Assembly (NCBI RefSeq): GCF_963853665.1
Contig: NZ_OY970459.1
Coordinates: 1,426,001 to 1,490,000 of the forward strand
Source: Mycobacterium decipiens
GTDB lineage: Bacteria > Actinomycetota > Actinomycetes > Mycobacteriales > Mycobacteriaceae
Length of the DNA stretch: 64,000 nucleotides
Reading direction: 5' to 3'
Positions within the stretch are counted from its first letter, which is position 1. The number at the start of each line of letters is the position of its first letter. The position numbers and the translations under genes are program-made. Shown here in pieces: positions 36,697 to 44,354 of this stretch. The notes under the pieces are model-generated. The model was not told the origin of the DNA, ran no database searches, and saw only the letters and a list, made by a program, of their open reading frames with translations.

Positions 36697-37503
36697 TCAT
36701 GGATGCAGGCTCCACTGACCGTAATCCTGGGCAAGGACGTCGTTGACGTCGACTTCGTGTCCCCCGACGACTGGGCCTGGATTCGACGCCGTACTCACCA
36801 CGCGTTGGTAGAGAACTGCGGCGGGGTCGATCCGACCGTGCGACCAGGCCTTGGTCTGCCACGCCCACCGGTGGCCGGGGGTGCGCGAACTTCCGATAAC
36901 ACCGGCGGCGGCCGCCCACTGGCACACATCGATACCGCCGTAGACGCCGGTGCGTTGCACTCCCAACACCGAATTGATTCCGCGAAACCACTTCAACGCC
37001 AGGGTGTTCCAGGTCTCGTGGTTTATGTCTTCGTCGATGGTAAAGAAGATTGGGGCACTATGACCGCCACCCGCTGCGGTATGCAACTTCCAGGCGGTGC
37101 GAGCGTCGGCGACGCCGCCGTTGAACCCGCGCTTGAAGTCCGATGATGCTGTCCCGCCTGGCTTGCCGTATTGGTAGTTGCTGACGATCATCAGCCCGGC
37201 TGCTTTCAGTTGGTCGGCGTAGGGCCGGGTGATCGGTTTGGCGCCAAAGGACGCACCGGGCCGCGACAGCGAGACGTAGTTGATGACGCCGGAATAGCCA
37301 GCAGCTCGAATGTGCTCCGCTGGAATTTGGCTCTGGGCGAAGTCGATCAGTTTGGGAGTCGCAGCAGCCGCCGCTGGGGCGGCGGCAGACGCCATAGCCG
37401 ATGCCGCAGACAACGCTGGCATTGCGGACACAGCGATGGTGTAGCGCAATACGTCACGCCGGGAAATTGGGCGCGACCGCCGGAGGTTTAGACACGCCGA
37501 CAT
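36697..37503 (-). CDS. Tat-exported DUF1906 (Rv2525c-like) glycoside-hydrolase-fold protein
   Basis: A 268-residue protein with a twin-arginine signal (SRRDVLRYT, then a hydrophobic stretch to about residue 40). The mature part is DUF1906: LIDFAQSQIPAEHIRAAGYSGVINYVSLSRPG, IVSNYQYGKPG, IFFTIDEDINHETWNTL and RTGVYGGIDVCQWA, with a TIM-barrel glycoside-hydrolase-like fold and a conserved acid pair (TIDED). M. tuberculosis Rv2525c, the best-known relative, is secreted by Tat and acts at the cell wall. ATG codons at 37509 and 37503 are both possible. It lies between tRNA-Ala and a partial tRNA copy. Confidence 0.85.
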   Translation of the reverse strand: MSACLNLRRSRPISRRDVLRYTIAVSAMPALSAASAMASAAAPAAAAATPKLIDFAQSQIPAEHIRAAGYSGVINYVSLSRPGASFGAKPITRPYADQLKAAGLMIVSNYQYGKPGGTASSDFKRGFNGGVADARTAWKLHTAAGGGHSAPIFFTIDEDINHETWNTLALKWFRGINSVLGVQRTGVYGGIDVCQWAAAAGVIGSSRTPGHRWAWQTKAWSHGRIDPAAVLYQRVVSTASNPGPVVGGHEVDVNDVLAQDYGQWSLHP

Positions 37504-37672
37504 GTCCATCGCGTGATGTTAACAATGTGACTGCTGTGAAAAGATGGTGTGTTTAAGCTGATATCAAATCGGGTCCGTGTCGTTCACCGGACAGAGTCAG
37601 TGGGCTAACTCGCGGACCCAAGGGCTGAGCAAATAGCTCGCGAAGAGTCGGCCTGGCCGTTCGCGACGCCAA

Positions 37673-38419
37673 CTATGGGACGACGAACCAAACCGCGACG
37701 TAGTGGCTCACCGCCGCAGCTGCGGTGAAGGCGTGAAAAAACTCGTGATAGCCGAACGTGTGCGGCCACGGGTTCGGCCAGCGAACGCCGTAGAGGATGG
37801 CGCCGATGTTATAGAGGACGCCGCCTAGGACGAGCAGGCCGACGACCATCGGGCCCCCGCCGTCGAGCAGGCTGCCGGCGAAGGAGATCGCCACCCAGCC
37901 TAGTAAGAGGTACAGCGGTATGCCGACCCATCGCGGGGCGGACGGCCACCACATCTTGAGTGCCACCCCGGCCAGCGCGCCGGACCACACGATCGTCAGC
38001 ACTTCTGCTCCGGTGCGCTGCGGCATCGCCAAGAGCGCGAAGGGAGTGTAACTGCCGGCAATGAACACGAAGATCGCCGAGTGATCGAGCCGCTTCATCC
38101 ACTTCAGCGCAACCGGATTGTGCCAGTGCTTGCGGTGATAAATGGCGCTGACGCTGAACATCGCGACAATGGTGACGGTGTAGATCACCGACGCCAGGAC
38201 CGCTTTCCGCGACGACGCGATCCCTGCAACCGACACCAGTGCCAATCCGCCCATGGTGGCGGTGACCGCCGAACAGAGGTGGATCCAGCCGCGAGCACGT
38301 GGCTTCCCGATGAGGTCGGCAACGGTGTCGGCCAGTCCCTGGGGCAGGTCGTCCACGACTGGGGCCACCGGCTCGCGGACCGAAGTAGCTTCCGTCGGGT
38401 CTGGCCGGCGGGATATCAC
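37673..38419 (-). CDS. Hemolysin III / PAQR-family membrane protein
   Basis: Seven hydrophobic segments with PAQR hallmarks: VSAIYHRKHWHNPVALKWMKRLDHSAIFVFIAGSYTPF and the C-terminal metal motif FGYHEFFHAF. The three conserved histidines that hold zinc are present. The family is named for hemolysin III but its bacterial role is uncertain. I placed the start at GTG 38419, giving 248 residues, near the length of Rv1085c; the frame is open to 38635 only from a TTG, and that N-terminus looks low-complexity. Confidence 0.8.
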   Translation of the reverse strand: MISRRPDPTEATSVREPVAPVVDDLPQGLADTVADLIGKPRARGWIHLCSAVTATMGGLALVSVAGIASSRKAVLASVIYTVTIVAMFSVSAIYHRKHWHNPVALKWMKRLDHSAIFVFIAGSYTPFALLAMPQRTGAEVLTIVWSGALAGVALKMWWPSAPRWVGIPLYLLLGWVAISFAGSLLDGGGPMVVGLLVLGGVLYNIGAILYGVRWPNPWPHTFGYHEFFHAFTAAAAVSHYVAVWFVVP

Positions 38420-38728
38420 TTTGTACTCGTCGCTGATGAGCGCGTTCAACGTGTCTCCCTGTTCGGGCGAGCCGATGACGGCGCGCGACTGAGCGCGACT
38501 GAGCCTACCTCCCTCGGCGGGCCGCCCCGGCAGCTCCCAAACCGCTGACCACAGCTCTGACGACAACCCTGACGACAGTCGCTCCCCGCGCTGGGCCGGC
38601 GACACCGCCTCATCGGTCCTATTCCGACTGCTCAAAGGGTCCGCCTGGTCCTGGCAGCGTCGGGGTCAGGGGGTTCGAGCCAGCTCCACCAGGCGAGACA
38701 CGGTCCTGAGCAGCCTATTCTGAGCCGC
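38420..38728. other. 309-base region between hlyIII-like and PPE genes
   Basis: Apart from the possible N-terminal extension of the hlyIII-like gene, it holds a doubled GCGCGACTGA (38489-38509) and, at 38651-38688, a degenerate tRNA-Ala 3' half. I see no convincing gene. Confidence 0.5.
38651..38688 (+). repeat. Partial copy of the tRNA-Ala(GGC) 3' half
   Basis: Shares with the real tRNA (36620-36661) the anticodon loop CTGGCAG, the block GGGGTCAGGGG, TTCGAG and the terminal AGCTCCA, in the same order and strand, with an extra G in the T arm and four bases lost near the acceptor stem. It cannot fold into a tRNA. Such 3'-half copies often mark attachment sites of integrated elements. Confidence 0.65.
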
Positions 38729-40444
38729 TTATGGTTCGGAGGACGGCGCGGAGTCGGCGCCCCAGGTCCCCGGCATCATCGGCAGGTGCGGGCCGCCGCC
38801 GAATGCATCGTCGGCCAGTGTGGTCAGGCCCGCCGCCGCGGTGGTGGTCTGCTTGCGTGCGGTTCCGGCATAGCCCAGGGTGCGCGCGCCCCGATCCGAG
38901 GTGAGGAGTGCGACCCGGTGCTCGTCCGACGAACCGTTCGGGTCTTGGTCGGTATCGGGCTCTAGGTCCGCGTATTCGTAACCGCGGCTGATCATTTTGA
39001 GCTTGGTCGCCCGGCGCCGCTGCGATCGGGCTGGTTGCTGGGCCGCCGCCGCGGCCGCCGGGGCCTCGGCGCGATCGGGCTCCGGCGCCTTCTTTCGGGC
39101 GCTGGTGCCGGCCGCCTTCCGGGCGGTCGAGGGCAAGCCGCCCGCCAGGTAGGCGTGGCTTTCCATACCCACACCGGTCACCGAGGGTGGTGCGGTGCTC
39201 GGCGGCGGTGGTGGCCCGGGGGCGGGGGCCGGCGCGGTCGCGGTCGCGGGAGTCGGCGGCGGAGTTGGGGTGGCGGTGGGGGCCGGGGGCGGGGGCGGAG
39301 CAAGCGCCGCGACGGGCGTCGGGACGGGCAGCGCGGGTGGCGGGCCGACCAGGCCCGCCAGCCCCGCCAAGCCCGCGAGGCCGCCAACCGCACCCACGGG
39401 GGCGAGGGCCAACGGCACCAACGGGACGGTCAGCAGGGGCAACACGCTCGTGAGCAGCACGATGGTCTGCTCGAGCAGAGTCCTCAGCAGCGCGATGGTG
39501 TCGGTGATGATCGTGCCGATGGCTTCGACGGTGGTGAACATCAGCGTGAAAGCGATGGTCGCGGGATTGCCCGTGGCAAACGCCGCGGCCAGGTCCGCCG
39601 CGATAAACGCGAAGGTTTGGGACAGGAAAGCGACATAGGAGCCGATGTCCATCGGGTAGCCGAGGGCGAACGCGATGTTGAGCGGGCTAAAGAAGGACAG
39701 CGGATTGCCGAGCAGGAGCAGGTACGGATTTATTCCGGAGAACATCGTTTGGAAGAAGGGGATGTTCGCCAGCCAGGTTATGAAGGGTTGGATGACGTTG
39801 TTGTAGAAGGCGGTGTACCCGATCTGCTGCAGCCATTGCATGATCTGGTTCTGCCCGTCGGGGATTGGCGGTAACGACCCGTCGGCAGCGGCCGGCAGCG
39901 CGTCGGCTTCCACAATCTGCGGCGCCGGCGAGGTCTGCGGTGCGTCGGCCACCGCCGCCATCGAGACCTCTTGGTAGCTGCCCATCACCGTGGCCGCCTC
40001 AATCCACATCCGCGTGTAGTCGGACTCGTTGACCGTGATCGGGATGGTGTTGATGCCAAAGAAATTCGTCGCCACCAGCACCACGTGCGTGGCGTGGTTG
40101 TCGGCCAGCTCGGCCAGGGTCGGCATGGCCGCCAGTGCGCTGGTGTAGGCGGTGGCCGCGGTGTCCTGTTGGGCGGCCATGGCCGCGCTGTCGGCGCTGG
40201 CTTGTATCAGCCACACCAGATACGGCGCATGGGCGGCCACATACGCTTGCGCGCTCGGGCCGTCCCAGGTCCCGCCCCGCACCGCCGCCAACAGCTCGGC
40301 GAGTTCCTCGGCCGTCTCGGCGTAGGCGGTGCTCAGCAAGCGCCATGTTGTCCCGGAGGCCAGCAACGGGCCCGGGCCCGGGCCGCTGCTCAGCAGCGCC
40401 GAGTGCACCTCCGGTGGTGAGCCCATCCAGATCGGGGCGGTCAT
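38729..40444 (-). CDS. PPE family protein, PPW subfamily
   Basis: A 571-residue PPE protein. The N-terminal about 180-residue PPE domain carries the Pro-Pro-Glu of GSPPEVHSALL and a WxG turn (GGTWDGPSAQ). Hydrophobic segments fill 200-360, then a Pro/Ala-rich linker (about 365-425), a basic stretch RRRATKLKM and the PPW C-terminus with LGYAGT and PMMPGTW. This layout resembles PPE2 (Rv0256c), whose basic stretch has been reported as a nuclear localisation signal. No PE partner is adjacent; the gene upstream by 12 bases is a soluble unknown protein. Probably exported by type VII secretion, though a dedicated PE partner would be encoded elsewhere. Confidence 0.9.
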   Translation of the reverse strand: MTAPIWMGSPPEVHSALLSSGPGPGPLLASGTTWRLLSTAYAETAEELAELLAAVRGGTWDGPSAQAYVAAHAPYLVWLIQASADSAAMAAQQDTAATAYTSALAAMPTLAELADNHATHVVLVATNFFGINTIPITVNESDYTRMWIEAATVMGSYQEVSMAAVADAPQTSPAPQIVEADALPAAADGSLPPIPDGQNQIMQWLQQIGYTAFYNNVIQPFITWLANIPFFQTMFSGINPYLLLLGNPLSFFSPLNIAFALGYPMDIGSYVAFLSQTFAFIAADLAAAFATGNPATIAFTLMFTTVEAIGTIITDTIALLRTLLEQTIVLLTSVLPLLTVPLVPLALAPVGAVGGLAGLAGLAGLVGPPPALPVPTPVAALAPPPPPAPTATPTPPPTPATATAPAPAPGPPPPPSTAPPSVTGVGMESHAYLAGGLPSTARKAAGTSARKKAPEPDRAEAPAAAAAAQQPARSQRRRATKLKMISRGYEYADLEPDTDQDPNGSSDEHRVALLTSDRGARTLGYAGTARKQTTTAAAGLTTLADDAFGGGPHLPMMPGTWGADSAPSSEP

Positions 40445-40456
40445 CGGCCCACCGCG

Positions 40457-41014
40457 TCAGCCATGACGAAAACCCTTGCCGGCGCGGTCCAGGGCGTCCG
40501 GATCCAGCCCGAGATAGCGGGCCCGCAACCGGTCCCACAGTTCCAGCTGTCCCCAGGCGGGCCGCTCGCGGATCTGTTGATCGTTGGTCAAAAACGGGTT
40601 CGGCAGCAGTAGCGTCATCATTTGTTCGTCGCGCCCGTTGTAGAGGCGCACGCCCCACGACGTCGGGCACCCGTCTGCGCCGATCCGGCGGTACAGCTCG
40701 GCGCGCGAACATCTGCGGATTCGGCCCAGCTCGGGTCCGCTCAGCTTGTGGTCGCCGATACATAAGTGAAAATGCCAGCGGCCGAAATCGACGGTGGCGT
40801 AGCCGTCGTGCATCGAGATGCGCTTGGGCCGGTTTGGTGCCGCCACTTCCCAGGCCGCGCCCTCCACGATGATCCCGAACCAGATCTCGTCCCAGTACTC
40901 GTCAAAGCACAGATGGATCAGGTCGAGCAGGCTTCGTTGGTCGGCGGGCAACGGCCAGCAGTGCTCGCGGCCGCCGTCTTCGGTATCGACGATGGCCGGG
41001 TTGGTGACGGTCAC
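40457..41014 (-). CDS. Conserved protein of unknown function upstream of the PPE gene
   Basis: A 185-residue soluble protein containing GREHCWPLPADQRSLLDLIHLCFDEYWDEIWFG, HDGYATVDFGRWHFHLCIG and RRCSRAELYRRI, a His/Cys-rich pattern suggestive of a metal or redox protein, perhaps of the DUF7676 group. I do not recognise a function. Start: GTG at 41014, with AAAGGTGG 4 bases upstream. It ends 12 bases before the PPE-PPW gene, so they are co-transcribed. Confidence 0.72.
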   Translation of the reverse strand: MTVTNPAIVDTEDGGREHCWPLPADQRSLLDLIHLCFDEYWDEIWFGIIVEGAAWEVAAPNRPKRISMHDGYATVDFGRWHFHLCIGDHKLSGPELGRIRRCSRAELYRRIGADGCPTSWGVRLYNGRDEQMMTLLLPNPFLTNDQQIRERPAWGQLELWDRLRARYLGLDPDALDRAGKGFRHG

Positions 41015-41085
41015 GGCGCCACCTTTCTGTGCTGGCGGGGCCTTGCGGGACACCCAACGACGCCACGGCGATCCGTTGGCCCCAG

Positions 41086-41730
41086 TCAGGATCCCGGCGG
41101 TAACAGAGCATCGTACGTCGGGCAGTACGTCCGAACCGAGATGGTCACGTAGGCGGTCGTCTTCTCGCCCAGTGCCGGGCTGCTATTCCGCAACGCCTCG
41201 ACCACCTGCTGCACGGTCATGCCGCTAGAGAGATTGGTGCACACCATCTTGCCGTTGTAGACGGCGGCATCGGGGTTGGTGAACCCGATGCCGCGATCAT
41301 GCAGGCTGTCAAGAAAGACGCCATCCCGCTCTGGGTTTTGCGAGGTGGACGGCGGCGCAGCGGGGGGCGCCGACTGCGTCGGCGGGACGGCGGAACGGGT
41401 CGCCGTGGGCCGCACGGTGGGCGGCGTCGCGGCGTCGGGCTGGTCGGTGTTCCGGTTTGCGAACGCGTACCGCCCCAAGACGATGGCCGCCGCCAACCCG
41501 ACACCGACCATCAGCAGTGCTGCCGCACTTCCCCACACGGTGAGCCAGGATTGGTATTCGGCGGCTTGCGCGGTTTCGGCTTCCTCGCTTTCGTCGGCCG
41601 CGCCAACGTCTGACTCATCGGAGTAGGCAGTCGGAACCTCGGGCGCGGCGAAGGTTTGGTTGCTCGCGGTTTCAGGTTCCACACTGGTTGTCGGAGCCGC
41701 TGCGGTCTCGGTCGAGGGTTCGTCCCGCAT
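41086..41730 (-). CDS. Membrane-anchored DUF732 protein
   Basis: A 214-residue protein: acidic, Thr/Ala-rich cytoplasmic N-terminus, one membrane span (about 66-88, [21 protein letters not shown]), a Pro/Thr/Ser-rich linker, and a C-terminal DUF732 domain (about 135-214) with [26 protein letters not shown], where two cysteines could bond outside the membrane. DUF732 domains are common in mycobacterial surface proteins and of unknown role. ATG at 41730. It lies upstream of the PPE pair, on the same strand, and 20 bases downstream of the TetR gene. Confidence 0.85.
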   Translation of the reverse strand: MRDEPSTETAAAPTTSVEPETASNQTFAAPEVPTAYSDESDVGAADESEEAETAQAAEYQSWLTVWGSAAALLMVGVGLAAAIVLGRYAFANRNTDQPDAATPPTVRPTATRSAVPPTQSAPPAAPPSTSQNPERDGVFLDSLHDRGIGFTNPDAAVYNGKMVCTNLSSGMTVQQVVEALRNSSPALGEKTTAYVTISVRTYCPTYDALLPPGS

Positions 41731-41750
41731 GGGTAGATTGTCCCATCGCG

Positions 41751-42314
41751 CTATTGCGGGCCGTCCGCAACCAGTCTGGCGATGGCATCGGCGAGTTCAT
41801 CGGTGCTCATCGGGGCACCGGTGACAAGCGCGTGCAGCGTGGCGCCGTCGAAAAACACCGTGACGGCGGTGGCGGCGCGTCGACCGATACGCGGTTCCAA
41901 CAACGCGAGCAGACCGTCCGGCCACAGCCGGGCCAGCCGCTGCAACTCCGGTCGATGGGTGGCCGCCATGTACAACTCGTTGAGCGTGCGGTGCCGATCC
42001 GGGTCGGCCAGGTACACGGCGGTGAGCCGGGCCAGCGTGGCGGCCAGGTCGGGGTCTTTGTCGAGGTCGCGGCGCCACTGCTCCAACAGGTCGGCCGAGG
42101 CGGTCGCCGCATGTGCGAGCGCGGCTTCCCGCAGCGCGTCGAGGTCGCTGAAGTAGTAGGTGGTCGACCCGACCGGTACATCCGCCTCCGCGGCGACCCG
42201 GCGGTGGGTCAGCCCACCGAGGCCTCGGCGGGCGATCACGCGTCCGGCCGCCTCCACGATCGCTAGCCGGCGACCTGCGGGGTCGCGCGGACGGCGGTCC
42301 GAGCGTGCGGTCAA
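41751..42314 (-). CDS. TetR-family repressor of the mmr multidrug pump (Rv3066-like)
   Basis: A 187-residue TetR protein. Helix-turn-helix: [49 protein letters not shown] (about 17-65). It strongly resembles Rv3066, which represses mmr in M. tuberculosis and binds multiple cationic drugs. The TTG at 42314 overlaps the mmr stop (TTGA), and the protein then begins [10 protein letters not shown] as in Rv3066. Co-transcribed with mmr, so it should autoregulate from the TGTACA-type operator upstream of mmr. Confidence 0.92.
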   Translation of the reverse strand: MTARSDRRPRDPAGRRLAIVEAAGRVIARRGLGGLTHRRVAAEADVPVGSTTYYFSDLDALREAALAHAATASADLLEQWRRDLDKDPDLAATLARLTAVYLADPDRHRTLNELYMAATHRPELQRLARLWPDGLLALLEPRIGRRAATAVTVFFDGATLHALVTGAPMSTDELADAIARLVADGPQ

Positions 42315-42634
42315 TGGGCGCCGGCCAGATTCAATGTGACCACGCCGACGACAATCAGGCCGACGCCGACGACCTTGGTCACAGATATCGGCGAGCCGAG
42401 GAACAGCACGGCGATGAGCACAATGGCGGCCGTGCCGATCGCCGACCACAGCGCATAGGCCACGTCGGTCTGCATGCCGCGCGATATCGACAGGGCCAGC
42501 AGCGCGAAAGCGATGGAATAACCCACCAGACAGCCCACCGTGGGCCACAGCCGAGTGAAGCCTTCCGTGCTCTTGAGCAGGCTGGTCGCCACCACCTCCG
42601 CGAAGATCGCGCACAAGAGGTACAGATAGATCAA
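42311..42634 (-). CDS. mmr: Small multidrug resistance efflux pump Mmr (EmrE)
   Basis: A 107-residue SMR protein, the length of Rv3065. Four membrane helices start IYLYLLCAIFAEVVATSLLKSTEGFTRLWP, with the essential membrane Glu in IFAEVVATS. It exchanges protons for lipophilic cations such as ethidium and other quaternary compounds as an antiparallel dimer. It starts at a TTG (42634) placed 4 bases after AGGAGG; an upstream extension to 42676 reads through the operator. It overlaps its repressor gene by 4 bases. Confidence 0.94.
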   Translation of the reverse strand: MIYLYLLCAIFAEVVATSLLKSTEGFTRLWPTVGCLVGYSIAFALLALSISRGMQTDVAYALWSAIGTAAIVLIAVLFLGSPISVTKVVGVGLIVVGVVTLNLAGAH

Positions 42635-42647
42635 GACGCCTCCTTTG

Positions 42648-42675
42648 TGTACAAAAGTACATGTACAAATGTACA
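42648..42675. promoter_or_regulatory. Tandem inverted-repeat operator upstream of mmr
   Basis: TGTACAAAAGTACA (42648-42661) and TGTACAAATGTACA (42662-42675) abut each other, each a TGTACA inverted repeat around two bases. They lie 13 bases before the mmr start codon, overlapping its ribosome-site region. This is the expected place for the Rv3066-type repressor. Confidence 0.75.
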
Positions 42676-42749
42676 TGAGCGAGTGTCACCGCAACGCGGC
42701 GAGGAAATCAGGCCGAACGGGCGGCTGTCGGCCTTAGCGTTGTGTTGTG

Positions 42750-43181
42750 ATGAAGGATCTCAACCGCCGCCTGGCCCGGCATGCGCCCGCTGTGCTCAGC
42801 CTGTTCCGATTGGTCTACGGACTGCTCTTTGCCGGATATGGCTCGATGCTCCTCTTCGGCTGGCCAGTGCCCGCGCAGCGTCCCGTCGAGTTCGCATCCT
42901 GGCCAGGCTGGTATGCCGGGGTGATCGAGTTGGTGACGGGTCTGCTGATCGCAACGGGGTTGTACACTCGCGCCGCGGCGTTCGTTGCCTCGGGCGAAAT
43001 GGCCGTCGCCTACTTCTGGATGCATCAACCGCACGCGCTGTGGCCGATCGGTCCTCCACCGGGTGGCAACGGCGGAACCCCGGCGATACTCTTCTGCTTC
43101 GGGTTTTTCCTATTGGTCTTCGCGGGCGGGGGGACCTACTCGATCGACGCCCGGCGCAGGGCTAGCGCTGCAGGCCAATAA
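42750..43181 (+). CDS. DoxX-family integral membrane protein
   Basis: A 143-residue protein with four hydrophobic segments (about 14-37, 53-70, 75-92 and 110-128). LFRLVYGLLFAGYGSMLLFG and VIELVTGLLIATGLYTRAAAFVASGEMAVAYF are typical of DoxX/SURF4-type proteins, some of which support redox or thiosulfate metabolism. Start at ATG 42750, with GTG 42747 immediately before. It is divergent from mmr and may correspond to Rv3064c. Confidence 0.82.
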   Translation: MKDLNRRLARHAPAVLSLFRLVYGLLFAGYGSMLLFGWPVPAQRPVEFASWPGWYAGVIELVTGLLIATGLYTRAAAFVASGEMAVAYFWMHQPHALWPIGPPPGGNGGTPAILFCFGFFLLVFAGGGTYSIDARRRASAAGQ

Positions 43182-43204
43182 GGCCGCTAGGCCGCGGCGA
43201 GACG

Positions 43205-43483
43205 TCAGGGCCCGGTGTCATAGGTTCGTTCGAACCCGTGGATCTGGCAGCGCACAAACTGATTGAGGCAATACATTCCGACATGAGCCGGGTCGGTCGG
43301 TGGGCGGTTTCTGTCGCGCGGATCCAGCGTCAGTGCCGGAATGAGCGCAATGAAATCATCGATTATCGGCGGTGCGGTATCTGGGTCTAATGGGTCAGCG
43401 CGGGCAACGCCGGTGCCACCCACCAGGGCCAGCACGCCCAGCAAACCGGCAATGAGTCCCGCAGCGAACCTGTGTCGTTTCAT
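43205..43483 (-). CDS. Small secreted protein, 92 residues
   Basis: A classical signal peptide (KRHR, then AAGLIAGLLGVLALVGGTGV, cut near ARA-DP at about residue 29-30) precedes a short mature part with PPIIDDFIALIPALTLDPRDRN and two cysteines (CLNQFVRC) that may bond. Length and layout are typical of small exported mycobacterial proteins. I do not recognise a family function. It is divergent from the MspA-family gene. Confidence 0.78.
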   Translation of the reverse strand: MKRHRFAAGLIAGLLGVLALVGGTGVARADPLDPDTAPPIIDDFIALIPALTLDPRDRNRPPTDPAHVGMYCLNQFVRCQIHGFERTYDTGP

Positions 43484-43658
43484 TGGTCGCCCTGTTCAGC
43501 CGTCTGCCCCGAAGTCATTGCCAGACCTCAAGCCTACTCGGTCGGCACACCCTGCCTCGCACTTGTCGCAAACCAGCTACGAACGCACAACAACTTCAAA
43601 CGGGGCGACCGGCGAAAGCCGTGAGCCGAGTGCGGCAACGCATACCGTTTGGGCTGTG

Positions 43659-44354
43659 ATGCGGATTTCCGCGGTCGTTCGTCGTGCTGCGGTTCTCGCC
43701 TGGTGCCTCGTCATATCGGTGACGGCGCCCTCGGCAAATGCTGAACCCGACGCTGACCCCCCTCCCGGTGCGGCGCCACCGGGCGACGGGCTATTGCCCC
43801 CCGGCGCACCGGCGCGGGTGAACACCCCGGACGGCTGGATCCTGGCCCTCGGCGCGAAGGACGAGAGGCAAGTTCCTGTGCCGCCGTTGACCACCGCGGT
43901 GTCCTCGCGCGAATACCTCTCAAGCGGAACATTCGTCGGCTCGCTGGCCGGACCGGAAACGCCGCGAGGTGTCCTCGAGGTGGGTTACGAAATCGGCTGC
44001 GGAATCGACATGAGCACATCCAACGGCATCATTACGGCGAATAGCGCCGGGGTCAGCCCCACCATCGGCGCCGAGATACCACTGGCCGGTGCGCCACCGG
44101 TTCTGCTTCCGCTGGTTTCGGCGCAATACAACGGCGTGGTCAGCGTGGGGCTCAAGCCCGGCCTGATAATCGTGGTGCCGGTGGTCAGGAAACAGTTCAG
44201 GGGTGCGGATCCCTGGGTCATGATCAACGACTTCCATGTCAAGATCGACGGGTGCGTGGGGCAGTCGTTCATCCGCTCCTATGCGACGCTGACCCGAGTG
44301 ACCGATCAATCCGACGTGGTGCTGTCCTACGTCGGCGTCACCAAATCCGTCTGA
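43659..44354 (+). CDS. MspA-family porin-like protein
   Basis: A 231-residue exported protein: signal peptide ending near SANA-EPD (about residue 27), a Pro/Gly-rich stretch, then the MspA domain: DGWILALGAKDERQVPVPPLTTAVSSREYLSSGTFVGSL, VGYEIGCGIDMS and a C-terminal strand block ending LSYVGVTKSV. MspA forms octameric outer-membrane pores in M. smegmatis; family members are absent from M. tuberculosis but occur in several non-tuberculous species. This copy has a cysteine in the GCGIDMS segment and a longer N-terminus. The end overlaps convergent cstA by 28 bases. Confidence 0.85.
   Translation: MRISAVVRRAAVLAWCLVISVTAPSANAEPDADPPPGAAPPGDGLLPPGAPARVNTPDGWILALGAKDERQVPVPPLTTAVSSREYLSSGTFVGSLAGPETPRGVLEVGYEIGCGIDMSTSNGIITANSAGVSPTIGAEIPLAGAPPVLLPLVSAQYNGVVSVGLKPGLIIVVPVVRKQFRGADPWVMINDFHVKIDGCVGQSFIRSYATLTRVTDQSDVVLSYVGVTKSV

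Noticed and set aside
37510..37672. Possible hairpins between the DUF1906 and hemolysin III-like genes
   Set aside because: Only short imperfect repeats of GCTCGCG type are present; no convincing terminator or operator.
38420..38635. Long N-terminus of the hemolysin III-like protein
   Set aside because: It would need a TTG start, has no recognisable domain, and exceeds the usual family length; a GTG at 38419 is preferred.
39035..39874. 279-codon plus-strand Gly/Arg-rich frame within the PPE gene
   Set aside because: It is the reverse-complement reading of the Pro/Ala-rich PPE linker and has no independent support.
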